From: Nostoc linckia z4
GTDB lineage: Bacteria > Cyanobacteriota > Cyanobacteriia > Cyanobacteriales > Nostocaceae
DNA: 64,000 nucleotides
Assembly (NCBI RefSeq): GCF_002608075.1
Contig: NZ_LAHA01000013.1
Coordinates: 62,001-126,000, forward strand
Reading direction: 5' to 3'
The notes below the pieces were generated by a model, which was not told the origin of the DNA, did no database searches, and saw only the letters and a program-made list of their open reading frames with translations. Positions within the stretch are counted from its first letter, which is position 1, and every line of letters begins with the position of its first letter. The position numbers and the translations under genes are program-made. Of the stretch, positions 1 through 9,600 are shown in pieces.

Positions 1-50
1 TATTAACTATAAATAGTTGCTCTAAAACCCAATATTCGTAAAAGATTTTC

Positions 51-78
51 CTGTTTCCTGTTCCCTGTTCCCTGTTCC
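51..78. repeat. Short tandem heptamer repeat (STRR)
   Basis: Four head-to-tail heptamers of CTGTTCC (the first is CTGTTTC) lie downstream of the last gene of the cluster. This is the STRR type scattered through genomes of heterocystous cyanobacteria. The rest of 1-125 is AT-rich with no recognizable gene. Confidence 0.85.
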
Positions 79-125
79 CTCTTAATTCCGAATTTTCAAT
101 TGTTTATTGAACGCATATCTATTTA

Positions 126-350
126 CTAGATATTTTCAGATGTTTCTTCCATCTTTTTCCGCAAACTCAGCGGCCTCATATCAGTCCAGACTTCTTTAAT
201 ATAATCCAGACACTCTTGTTTCAAACCATTTTTACCAACATCCTTCCAACCATTAGGATTTTCGCGGTCAGACGGCCAAACGGAATATTGTTCTTCGTGA
301 TTAACTACAACTTTGTAAATGGTTGTGTCTTCTGCATCATTTTGGTACAT
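126..350 (-). CDS. MbtH-like NRPS accessory protein
   Basis: A 74-residue protein of normal MbtH length. It shows the family signature: [10 protein letters not shown] near residue 17, then PNGW, and the C-terminal [10 protein letters not shown]. MbtH proteins bind adenylation domains and raise their solubility or activity, so this one probably assists some or all of the five amino-acid A domains encoded upstream. It is the last gene of the minus-strand series and lies 16 bp after the MATE exporter gene, which suggests co-transcription. It acts in the cytoplasm. The identification is secure. Which A domains depend on it cannot be seen. Confidence 0.95.
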   Translation of the reverse strand: MYQNDAEDTTIYKVVVNHEEQYSVWPSDRENPNGWKDVGKNGLKQECLDYIKEVWTDMRPLSLRKKMEETSENI

Positions 351-366
351 AATTCACCGATTGATA

Positions 367-1746
367 TTAATTAACTTTTGTTGTTTGCATTTGCAGAGAA
401 TTTAAAGATTGAAATTCTATAATTGTTAACACTAAAACAATTAACATAAATATAATATCTGCAACCATTATACCAGAATATATACCTCTGATTCCTATAA
501 ATTTAGACAATAATATCACTGTTGGCACAGTTAAGATTAAACTTTTTAGTAAAACTACTACTAACACAGTTTTACCTTTACCTATGGATAAAAAAAGAGT
601 ATTACTAAAGTATGCTAAAGGCCATATTGGCATTAAGACGCTGAGAATTCTAAAATTTAGCAAATCGTCATTCATAAATTTAACATTCGGGAGAAGTAAT
701 TCTAAAAAAAACTTAGGAAATAATTGTAATGGCAGCCAAATACCTATTAATAAGATAGTGCCAATAATTGCAAAAGTTAAATATGCTTTTTTAATTCTGC
801 CATAATTTTGTGCGCCATAATTCATGCCAATAATAGGCTGTAGTGCTTGGGAAAAACCAATAATAGGAATAAATACAATTGCAACTATTTTTCCCGTTGC
901 TCCAAAGAAGGCGACATCAGTATTTGTTCCATAGTCAGAAATTGAATTATAAACTATGAAATCTTCAAGCAAAATGGTAAATGGGTATAATAATTCTGAA
1001 ATGCCCACTGATAAAATGGGGGGAATTAAATCAATGGCGATCGCTATTTTTTTAAAATTCACTGGAATGGAACTTTTGCCAATTATAAAATAACCTAAAT
1101 TGACGATACTATAAACAACCATCGCTAAAACTGTCGCAAAAGCAATTCCTTCTATTCCCCATTTAAATACACTAACAAATATATAATTTAATACAATATT
1201 CGTAATTACAAATAACCAATCAAATATTGAGGTTAATTTAATTTCTCCCTCTGATTTTATTAGTTTGTTACAAGCTTCCGCTAAAATCAAAAATACTGAA
1301 CCTAGTATATAAGTATTAAAATATTTTGTGCCTTCTAAAGTAACTTCACCAGTTCCTCCCATTAATAAAATTAACTTTTCACCAAAGTTGTAACCAATAA
1401 TAGTAATTAATAGTGAAACTACAACACTCATCACTATTAAATTACCAAATATTTTCGACTGAGTTTTCACATCTCCATAACCAATAGCTCTACTCATTAC
1501 AGAAGCAGAACCCACCCCAATACAAAAAGCAAATCCATTGATTATAGTAATAATTGGTAGTGCCAAGGAAATGCCAGCTAAAGCATTTTCACCAATAAAT
1601 CTTCCGGCAAATAAAGCATCAATAAAAGTATTTAAACTCAGCATCAATATTCCTAGAGTGCTAGGAATTGATAACTTAAACATCAGTTTAACAAGGCTAC
1701 CATCAAGAATTTCATTAGTGATTTGAGATTGTTTTTGGGAAATCAT
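367..1746 (-). CDS. MATE family efflux transporter
   Basis: A 459-residue polytopic inner-membrane protein, the usual MATE length, with about 12 hydrophobic segments. The N-half begins with the MATE pattern around STLGILMLSLNTFIDALFAG and IGVGSASVMSRAIG. The second repeat has the characteristic GFSQALQPIIGMNYGAQNYG segment at about residue 300. MATE proteins export organic compounds by Na+ or H+ antiport. Position at the end of the cluster, 10 bp from its upstream neighbour and just before MbtH, makes it the likely exporter of the assembled product or a precursor. There is no signal peptide and no sign of truncation. The substrate is inferred from context only. Confidence 0.93.
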   Translation of the reverse strand: MISQKQSQITNEILDGSLVKLMFKLSIPSTLGILMLSLNTFIDALFAGRFIGENALAGISLALPIITIINGFAFCIGVGSASVMSRAIGYGDVKTQSKIFGNLIVMSVVVSLLITIIGYNFGEKLILLMGGTGEVTLEGTKYFNTYILGSVFLILAEACNKLIKSEGEIKLTSIFDWLFVITNIVLNYIFVSVFKWGIEGIAFATVLAMVVYSIVNLGYFIIGKSSIPVNFKKIAIAIDLIPPILSVGISELLYPFTILLEDFIVYNSISDYGTNTDVAFFGATGKIVAIVFIPIIGFSQALQPIIGMNYGAQNYGRIKKAYLTFAIIGTILLIGIWLPLQLFPKFFLELLLPNVKFMNDDLLNFRILSVLMPIWPLAYFSNTLFLSIGKGKTVLVVVLLKSLILTVPTVILLSKFIGIRGIYSGIMVADIIFMLIVLVLTIIEFQSLNSLQMQTTKVN

Positions 1747-1756
1747 TTTTTATTTT

Positions 1757-2797
1757 TTACTCGACCTTAACCAAACGGCTAACACGATACTGCTTCACTG
1801 CTTCTAACTTCATTTCTTTTGCTGAGTTAAATGCACTCATCACCTCACCACAAACTTCAATTCTCGCTTCATAAGCGCCTGAAATACTGCCATCTGGTAG
1901 AGCAAAATCAATCCGCACTTCTGCCCAGTCACCATCTTTTTCCATCGCCAATACTTTCCCTGCTTTCAAACAATTTAGCCAATTCCAACCAAGCTGCATC
2001 CAAATTTCGCACTCAGCAATTTGCTCAAATTTGTTTAAACCAGTCCATCCCCGATAAAACTGACGTAAATCATTAACCGAGCCATTTCGTTGCACTAATA
2101 AATCCAATATTCCTGACTCTAAATGTCCCCATATAGAACCTTGGGGTAAATCAATTAATGTTGGTGCAAATTGATGACCGCCAAAGTGAGTTGTCTGCCA
2201 AACTCGTAGTTTTCCATGAGAAACAGCAGCATATTCTTTACGTAATTGTCTATATAATGGAGTCCCAAATCTACCGCAAGCAAGGTCAACTTGAGCGTGG
2301 GTACACACCATCAGTTCGCGAATTTCACTTGTTTGTTGTTTATACTGCTGAAATTGGGATAAATTATTCGGTTGTTGTATCAACTGCTGCAATATTGCTG
2401 TCAACAAATCAGCCGCTTTACTTTCTGGAACCACAAACTCTTGTTTCTCAAACTGAGAAAACAGTTTTCCAGGACGATAATAGTAGAAAATGCGGGTAAA
2501 ACCAGCATGAGAATATTCGCGGTCAGGGGCAATTAACATCGGTTTTAAATTAACCCCATGCTGAATAATCAACTCTTGGAATAAATCTATTACTGACTTA
2601 ATAATTGGATTTTCTTGGAATATTTCTTGCGGCCAAGGTTGTGGAACTTCCATAATCAACCAATGTTCCCAAGTACCTGCTGTTCCAATCAAGTCTTCTC
2701 CATTAGCTTTAGAAACCAAGGAACAAAAACGACAATTTCTTCCCAAAAGTTCTTTCACATGTTGAGTTGGCATTTTTACTATCTGTTTTTTAGTCAT
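1757..2797 (-). CDS. Sucrase/ferredoxin-like (Apd1-type) 2Fe-2S protein
   Basis: A protein of 346 residues from the ATG at 2797. A TTG 13 codons further upstream is possible but has no better ribosome site. It belongs to the sucrase/ferredoxin-like family: an N-terminal CRFCSLVSKANGED segment, then CTH-x6-C (Cys165 and Cys174) and HFGGHQFAPTLIDLP (His204 and His208). In the related yeast Apd1 family, two Cys and two His of an HxGGH-like motif bind a [2Fe-2S] cluster in a thioredoxin-like fold, and all four candidate ligands are present here. A redox role is therefore likely, either electron supply to cluster oxygenases or reduction of an iron complex. It sits between the SDR-like gene and the exporter. 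The substrate is unknown. Confidence 0.8.
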   Translation of the reverse strand: MTKKQIVKMPTQHVKELLGRNCRFCSLVSKANGEDLIGTAGTWEHWLIMEVPQPWPQEIFQENPIIKSVIDLFQELIIQHGVNLKPMLIAPDREYSHAGFTRIFYYYRPGKLFSQFEKQEFVVPESKAADLLTAILQQLIQQPNNLSQFQQYKQQTSEIRELMVCTHAQVDLACGRFGTPLYRQLRKEYAAVSHGKLRVWQTTHFGGHQFAPTLIDLPQGSIWGHLESGILDLLVQRNGSVNDLRQFYRGWTGLNKFEQIAECEIWMQLGWNWLNCLKAGKVLAMEKDGDWAEVRIDFALPDGSISGAYEARIEVCGEVMSAFNSAKEMKLEAVKQYRVSRLVKVE

Positions 2798-2876
2798 TAG
2801 TGATTGTTCATTTGCTTTTCTGAGAACAAATGACAAAATTTAAAAAAGCAAAGTTAATCTCTACAGTAAAAAATTA

Positions 2877-3764
2877 CTAATCAAGTTCCATACCTTTTCG
2901 CATATCCTGATAAAAATTGTCATAAAAATATTGGTGTGGTACTAACCTCTTAAATAAAGCATACATATTTAGACGCCAGTATGACTGCACAACAAAATAT
3001 TGTCTTTTAGGTTTACGAGCTTCCAAAGCCTGAAGAATTGTATTTGCCACTTTATCAGCTGGTAAACCTCCACTGCGATTATCTTCTACCGAACCTTGCA
3101 TATAAGTTTTGTAATTCTTGCCATATATGGCTTTAATTTCCGGTGACATATCTGCTAATGTTTGCTGATAACTAGCTTCTACTTTGTCAGCCTGTTCTGG
3201 AGTGACTATACCTGCTGGTAAAATTGAAATAACCTCAACTCCAGTGGAAAATAATTCCATTCGTAAAGAATCTGTAATTGCTTCGATCGCAAATTTAGAA
3301 GCCGATAAAAGACTTCTATAAGGTAAAGCTAACCTGCCACAAATTGCACTGATATTAATGATGCGACCTTTGGCTTTTCGGATCAATGGTAAAAATGCTT
3401 GTGTCACAGCAATTTGACCAACAACATTGACTTCAAAATTAAACCTCACTTCATCTATGGGAATACATTCTAAAGGCCCATCTACAGCGACAACTGCATT
3501 ATTAATTAATGCAAATAATCCTTCATCACCAACTGCCAAAGAAACAAATTCAGTAGCAGATTTAATTTCTTCAGCTTTTGTGATGTCCATAATAATTGGT
3601 GTTAAATTCCCAGATGCAACTTGCTTGAGAGACTGTGCATCTTTCTCAGTGCGGACTCCAGCAAAAACTTGATATCCTTGTTTAGCTAATAAAAGTGCAG
3701 TTGCTCGGCCTAAACCTGTGGATGTTCCAGTAATGACAACTGCGCCTTTTCCATTTCGATCCAT
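2877..3764 (-). CDS. SDR-fold protein lacking catalytic Ser and Tyr
   Basis: A 295-residue short-chain dehydrogenase/reductase of the retinol/hydroxysteroid dehydrogenase-like type. The nucleotide-binding motif TGTSTGLG is at residues 13-20. The structural NNAG reads NNAV (88-91). Aligned to the usual SS-x-AG...YxASK pattern, the catalytic Ser is Ala140 (codon GCA) and the catalytic Tyr is Leu153 (codon TTA), while Lys157 remains. The expected 13-residue Ser-to-Tyr spacing is kept, so this is substitution, not misalignment. The reading frame is intact. It could be a non-catalytic binding protein or use an unusual chemistry. It lies between P450 and sucrase/ferredoxin-like genes in the tailoring block. 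Ordinary ketoreduction should not be assumed. Confidence 0.85.
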   Translation of the reverse strand: MDRNGKGAVVITGTSTGLGRATALLLAKQGYQVFAGVRTEKDAQSLKQVASGNLTPIIMDITKAEEIKSATEFVSLAVGDEGLFALINNAVVAVDGPLECIPIDEVRFNFEVNVVGQIAVTQAFLPLIRKAKGRIINISAICGRLALPYRSLLSASKFAIEAITDSLRMELFSTGVEVISILPAGIVTPEQADKVEASYQQTLADMSPEIKAIYGKNYKTYMQGSVEDNRSGGLPADKVANTILQALEARKPKRQYFVVQSYWRLNMYALFKRLVPHQYFYDNFYQDMRKGMELD

Positions 3765-3814
3765 AGTAATTTTATCCTACGTATATTAATTAAATAAACA
3801 ACTAAAATTCAAAA

Positions 3815-5203
3815 CTAAAACAAATTAGAAACAAGCGGTTTTGACTTTTCTAAAGGCTGACTTGGGCCACGCATAACCATCTTCACACCGCTTTTTGCAT
3901 AACATTGGTCGTTGGCATGTTCTTGTGCTTCTGGTCGGTTGTTCACTAGTTCTAATTTATAGTTTGCAAGAATTGTTGCTAATACAAGCTTCATTTGAAA
4001 AATAGAAAAAGACCCTGCAATACAACTACGGGCACCGCTACCGAAGGGAATAAATTCATAGGGAGAGTATTTTTTCTGGAGAAATCTTTCTGGCTGAAAT
4101 TGTTTCGCTTCCGGGTATACATCTTCACGTTGATGTGTTGAATAAATATTAGTAATTAGTACTGTACCAGGAGTTAACTCATAGCCCATGATTTCCACAG
4201 GGGAAACTACCACCCTTGGTAATGAAAATATCGGACTTGGATAAATTCGCAAAGACTCGCAACAAACAGCATTCAAATAAGGCAAAGCAACAATCTTCAT
4301 GGGATCTGGGTTTTCACCAAGGCTATCTAGTTCCTCAAGTAATTGCTGGCGAACATCTGGTAAACGGTGAACCCAGTATAAAAGCCAAGTCAACGAATGC
4401 GTTGCACCATCTCTACTTGCTAATATTGGTAAAAACAAAAGATCCCGGACTTCTTCATCACTGAATAATTTACCTGTTTCATCACAAGCAAATATTAAAT
4501 CGCAAAGCATATCAGTGCGTGAAGGATCTGCTTCCTGGCGGCGTTCTTTAACTTCATTGTATAAAAATTCAAAAATTTCCCTTAGGAGATATTTATGATA
4601 TCCCCACGGACTTAAACGACCGAAATCTATTTGTGTAAAAGGTAGGTCTTTGATTAAATTAAATAGTAAACTTCTTTCATATTTAATGCAAGATGTGTAT
4701 AAATGATTAATTTTTTCATAACGCTTTCCTTCTCGTAAGCCAATTACAACCTCTATAGCTACTTGTAAAGTAATTTTTGATAATATTTCATGGGCAATAA
4801 AACTTTTATTACTTGCTTGTTGACTAATAATTTGTTTTGTCAGTTCGCAAATACTTTTTCCACTAGCATTCATCCGCTCGCCGTGGTAAACCTTCATCAA
4901 TATAGGACGACGATTTTTATGAATTAAACCTTCGAGATGAAGAATTCCTTGTTGTCCCATTTGTCCGACTGTAATCGGAGAATCTCCAGGGGGAAGGCTA
5001 GAGATTGTAATTTCTTTAGTATTAGTTAAATACTGCTTGATTGCTGACGGATTACTGACATAAACTATTGGTGTAGAACCGTACATTATAGTGATAATGT
5101 CGCCATAGCTTTTGTAAAGACCATCCAAAAAACCAGTGGGATTAGTATTAAGCTGATGACGTAGCAACCACAAAGGTGTTTTAGGGCCAGGAGGTAGTGT
5201 CAT
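3815..5203 (-). CDS. Cytochrome P450 (CYP110-like), I-helix Thr missing
   Basis: A 462-residue P450 beginning MTLPPGPKTP, the opening typical of cyanobacterial CYP110-like enzymes. Landmarks: ExxR as ESLR followed by IYP, PERF as QPERF, and the heme-Cys loop FGSGARSCIAG. The oxygen-binding I-helix, normally [AG]Gx[DE]T[TS], reads ASRDGA, so the Thr that normally follows the acid is Gly. It is a paralogue of the adjacent P450 and lies 63 bp after it. The family oxidizes hydrophobic, often fatty-acyl-like substrates, so an inferred role is late oxidation of the lipid or polyketide part. It may be catalytically impaired or rely on the substrate for proton delivery. Confidence 0.92.
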   Translation of the reverse strand: MTLPPGPKTPLWLLRHQLNTNPTGFLDGLYKSYGDIITIMYGSTPIVYVSNPSAIKQYLTNTKEITISSLPPGDSPITVGQMGQQGILHLEGLIHKNRRPILMKVYHGERMNASGKSICELTKQIISQQASNKSFIAHEILSKITLQVAIEVVIGLREGKRYEKINHLYTSCIKYERSLLFNLIKDLPFTQIDFGRLSPWGYHKYLLREIFEFLYNEVKERRQEADPSRTDMLCDLIFACDETGKLFSDEEVRDLLFLPILASRDGATHSLTWLLYWVHRLPDVRQQLLEELDSLGENPDPMKIVALPYLNAVCCESLRIYPSPIFSLPRVVVSPVEIMGYELTPGTVLITNIYSTHQREDVYPEAKQFQPERFLQKKYSPYEFIPFGSGARSCIAGSFSIFQMKLVLATILANYKLELVNNRPEAQEHANDQCYAKSGVKMVMRGPSQPLEKSKPLVSNLF

Positions 5204-5266
5204 AAATGTTATTTAACTCCATAATTTCTAGACATAGAAAACTGTTAACTGTTGATAGTCAACGAC

Positions 5267-6661
5267 CTAAGCCGGAATAGTTTTTTTTGCAGTTCCCTTA
5301 CTCCCTACTTCCCCTGTCTCTTGTTGACGGCGACTACGCATTACCATTTTCACGCCGCTTGCAGGAGAACAAATTAAGCCGGCAAATTTGGGACGTTCTG
5401 GGCGTTTGCTGGTTAACTCTAATTCATAATTTGCAAGAATCGTTGCTAATATAAGTTTCATTTCAAATAGGGCAAAATTTGCACCAATACACACACGAGA
5501 ACCGCCACCAAATGGTAAAAATTCATAAGGAGAAAATGGTTTTTCTAAAAAACGTTCTGGCTGAAATATTTTAGGATTTGGATATAAATCTTCGCGCTGG
5601 TGGGTCGAATAAATATTAGCAATCAGTATTGTACCTGGATGTAGTTCGTAGCCCATAATCTCAACGCTAGATTCCACTAATCGAGGAAATGCAAACAATT
5701 GAGTTGGATAAATTCGCAAAATTTCATTGCATACAGCACTTAAGTACGGTAATGCAACAATGCTCATGGGGTCTGGATTTTCACCAAGACTATCAAGTTC
5801 TTGGAGTAATTTGTCTCGGACATCTTTTAAACTATGAATCCAATACAAAGCCCAACTAATAGCAGTTCCAGAAGCATCAGCAGCCGCAAATATAGGTGAT
5901 ATTAAAAGGTCGCGCACTTCTTCATTGCTTAATGCTTCACCTGTTTCATCATGAGCCAATAACAAATCGCTAAGTATATCAGTTGATGACAAATTTGGCT
6001 GCTGGCGGCGTTCTTCAACTTCAGTCAATAGTAATTGAAAAAGTTCTCGTCGTAGATGCAAGAGATATCCCTGTGGACTCCATTGACCTAAATCTTTATT
6101 GAATAAAATTTGATTAATAATTTTAATTATTAGAGATTGGCGATCGAGTTTTAGCAAAGATGCAAATAAATGTTTAATTTTGTCGTAGCGTTCTCCTGCA
6201 TACAAACCAATTACCCGCTCTATACCCACTTGAAAAGTAATATCTTCAATCACCGGATAAGCAACAAAAGGTTTTCTAATTACTTGTTTATTCATCATCT
6301 TTTCTGTGAGTTCGCAGATACCTTTTCCACAGGCTTGCATCCGCGCTCCATGAAAAGCTTGCATTAGAAGTTTACGCCGATTTTTGTGAATTAAACCATC
6401 AAGTTGTAGAATACCTTGGTTTCCTGTAATAAAGGCAAAATCTTCATTTAATTCACCCCTAGCGAGAATTTCTTTAGTATTTGTGAAAATTTCTTTTATA
6501 CCTAAAGGATTGCTGATGTAAACAATTGGTGTAGCACCAGATATGAGAGTGACGATATCACCATAACGTTGGGAAATAGCATCCAAATAGCCAAAAGGAT
6601 TAGACTCAAATTGTATACCTAACATCCAAAATGGTGTTTTCGGGCCTGGGGGTAGTTTCAT
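5267..6661 (-). CDS. Cytochrome P450 (CYP110-like), EryF-like I-helix
   Basis: A 464-residue P450 (MKLPPGPKTP start) with ExxR as EILR, PERF as QPERF, and a canonical heme loop FGGGSRVCIGANFA. The I-helix reads AAADAS: Ala follows the conserved Asp where Thr is usual, then Ser. The same Ala-Ser pair is known from P450eryF, where the substrate helps proton delivery. Its start codon shares one base with the stop of the thioesterase module gene (TAATG), so translation is probably coupled to release of the product. The last 20 or so residues differ from its paralogue and are encoded by CT-rich repeat-like DNA (5290-5325). Role inferred: hydroxylation of the released product. Confidence 0.93.
   Translation of the reverse strand: MKLPPGPKTPFWMLGIQFESNPFGYLDAISQRYGDIVTLISGATPIVYISNPLGIKEIFTNTKEILARGELNEDFAFITGNQGILQLDGLIHKNRRKLLMQAFHGARMQACGKGICELTEKMMNKQVIRKPFVAYPVIEDITFQVGIERVIGLYAGERYDKIKHLFASLLKLDRQSLIIKIINQILFNKDLGQWSPQGYLLHLRRELFQLLLTEVEERRQQPNLSSTDILSDLLLAHDETGEALSNEEVRDLLISPIFAAADASGTAISWALYWIHSLKDVRDKLLQELDSLGENPDPMSIVALPYLSAVCNEILRIYPTQLFAFPRLVESSVEIMGYELHPGTILIANIYSTHQREDLYPNPKIFQPERFLEKPFSPYEFLPFGGGSRVCIGANFALFEMKLILATILANYELELTSKRPERPKFAGLICSPASGVKMVMRSRRQQETGEVGSKGTAKKTIPA
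5290..5325. repeat. CT-rich repeat-like DNA encoding the P450 C-terminus
   Basis: On the plus strand a run of TTCCCTTA-CTCCCTACTT-like units resembles degenerate STRR DNA. On the minus strand it encodes the tail RRQQETGEVGSKGTAKK of the second P450, which has no counterpart in the adjacent paralogue. Confidence 0.45.
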
Positions 6662-9600
6662 TAGTTGTTTTTACTCCCATTATTTAAATTTGATACTGCA
6701 TTATCAATACAAACTCTTAAAGTTTTAGCTAATTCTTGAATATGAGGTTCCACAAAAATTGAAAAATGATCGCCAGGGATTTCTATAACTTTAATAGGTT
6801 GAATAGAATATTTACGCCAACCTAGTAACGGGTCATCAGTATGAAATTCTGGGCTTTCAAAATCGTGGATAATTTCTTCTTTAGCTCTCAATAAAGTCAT
6901 GGACTCAGGATAAACAAGTGGCACATAATTCCGCATTGCTTGGACATGAGCCTTAAAGAGTTGGTAATAACGAATAAAATCTTTAATTTCTGTATCAGTA
7001 AAAATGAAATTTGCTTTTTGATTAATCAAATCAATTTGCTGGCTGAGCGATAAATCTCGGAGTTCTTCAAAAGAAACTGCAAAATCTATATTGCTGTCAG
7101 TTTTGATTGATTCAGCCATGCGGAGTAGGAATTTGGCATCATCGTCTTTTGTAGATTCAATGCGGGTTTCTGCAAGAATGGCATCAATTACAACTAACAA
7201 ATCCACTCTTTCCCCTTGTTTTTGTAATTGTTGCGCCATTTCAAAAGCAAGTACACCACCATAACAATGACCGCCTAAAAGATAAGGGCCATTTGGCTGT
7301 ATTTTGCGAATTTCTTGCAGGTAATAACTTGCAGTTTCTTCAACTGAAATAATTTCAGGTTCTTCTGTATCTGGGTTATGTTCCAAAGCATAAAATGGAT
7401 AATCTTCACCAAGCCTTCTAGATAAATTAATATAGTGATTAATACCTCCACCAGCGCCATGTATACAAAAGAAAGGTAGCTTGGAATCAGAAGAGTTGAT
7501 TGCTACCACAGGAGAATTAGAACTCTCCCGAAATGGCTGACTAACAATTGCAGCTAATTTCTCAATTGTGGGATTTTCAAAAAGAGTAGATAGGCTGAGG
7601 TTATGCCCAAATCTATCTTGAATTTGAGCCATTAAACGTACAGCTAAAAAGGAGTGACCGCCCAAGTTAAAGAAGTTATCTGTTACCCCAATAGGGCTAG
7701 TATTTAAGAGATTTTCCCAAAGCTTGACTAATGATAATTCTGTAAAATTTCGGGGAGTAATTAAAGTTTTAGTAGTATTTACTTGGATAACTGTATCTCT
7801 GGGAAGAGAATATTTATCTACTTTTCCGTTAGGTGTCAGTGGTAGTGCATCTAATACCACAAAGGCAGAGGGGAGCATATAAGAAGGTAATTTTTGTTGC
7901 AAATATACCAAAAGCTGTGCAGTTATGTCTTGTTTTTCTGTGACAATATATGCAATTAAACGTTGATTTTCTTCAGCATCATTAACTGCAATGACAACAG
8001 CATCTTGCACCTCTGGATGTCGGTTAATTACACTAGTTATTTCACCTAATTCTACGCGAAAACCTCTAATTTTTACTTGTGCGTCATCACGACCAAAATA
8101 TTGCAAATTACCATCAGATAAATAACGTACTAAATCGCCGGTTTTGTAAAGCTTTGTTTCCGGAATAAATGGGTTATCAATAAATCTTTCTTGCGTTAAT
8201 TCTGGACGATGTAAATATCCCCTAGCTAAACCATCACCACCAATATAAAGTTCCCCTATAACTCCTAAAGGTGTTGGTTGTAAATTACGATTTAATACAT
8301 AGGTTTGAGTATTGTCAATAGGACGACCAATGGGGACGGTGTTTGCTTGGTTTTGTAATAAACTGATGTCGTAGTAAGTCGCATTAGCAGAAACTTCCGA
8401 AGAGCCATAAAGGTTGATTAATTTTGCAAATGGCATTGCGTCTCGGAAAGTTTTAGCTAAGTTAATAGATAGTGCTTCGCCGCTAGTTATCCAGAGTTTT
8501 AACTGTGATAATTTCTTCGTTAGATGATGATAATTCTCTAGAAGTAAACGTAGTAATGAAGGTACAAGTATAATTCGAGTAACTTTCTGATGCGCTAAAA
8601 CTTCTATAAATAACTGTGGGTCTAGTAGAGTTGCATTGCTGATAATTACTGTAGGAATTCCTTGAAGTAAAGGGGCAAAAATTTCCCAAACAGAATCTAC
8701 AAAACTAATAGCTGTTTTTTGACAACAAACTTCTTCTGGGGTAAAAGGATAAGTTTTCCATAGCCAGTGTAAGCCATTTACTGTACCCCGATGAGTGCCA
8801 AGAACGCCTTTTGGTTGTCCAGTTGAACCAGAAGTGTAGATGATATAGGCAAGATTATCGAGTTGGGAAATGTTAATGGTGTTTTGTGGACTTTGTTGAG
8901 CAATTTCGTCTTTTTGGATATCGAGACAAATAATTTTTGGTAAAGATAATGATAGTTTTTCTAATATTTCTTGATTGCTAATTAATATTGATGCTTGAGA
9001 ATCAGAGAGCATAAAATTTAAACGCTCAACTGGATAACTTGGCTCTAGAGGAATGTATGCACCGCCAGCTTTGAGAATGGCTAAAATTCCCACTATCATG
9101 TCTATTGAGCGTTCTAGACAGATAGCAATCAGGGTTTCTTTTGTGACACCCTGTTTTTGTAAATAATTCGCTAGTTGATTAACTTTATCATTAAGTTGGC
9201 GATAAGTTATTTGCTGAGACTGATGAATTAACGCTATGGAATCAGGTGTTAATTCAACTTGTTTTTCAAATAGTTGATTGAGAGATAAATTTTTATATTC
9301 TGCACTGGTTTGATTATATTTAATTAATAATTGCTCTTGTTCGCTGGCAGTTAGTAGTGATAATTCACAAATATGCTGTTGTGGGTTAAGAACTATATTT
9401 TCTAATAAAGTTTGATAATTTTTGATAAATTGACTAATGGTTGTTGTATCAAAAATATCGGTATTGTATTCCAAACACCCTGTTAATCCTTCTTGGGATT
9501 CAAACATCGACAGGAAAATATCTAGTTGCGATGTACCGCTATCAAAGTCTAAAGTACGCAGAGTTAATCCAGATACTTCTTGTACGTTTGTGGGAGTATT

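Noticed and set aside
8483..8689. Short alternative-frame protein within the termination module
   Set aside because: It overlaps an intact adenylation domain and has repetitive Ser/Thr/Asn content typical of a shadow frame.
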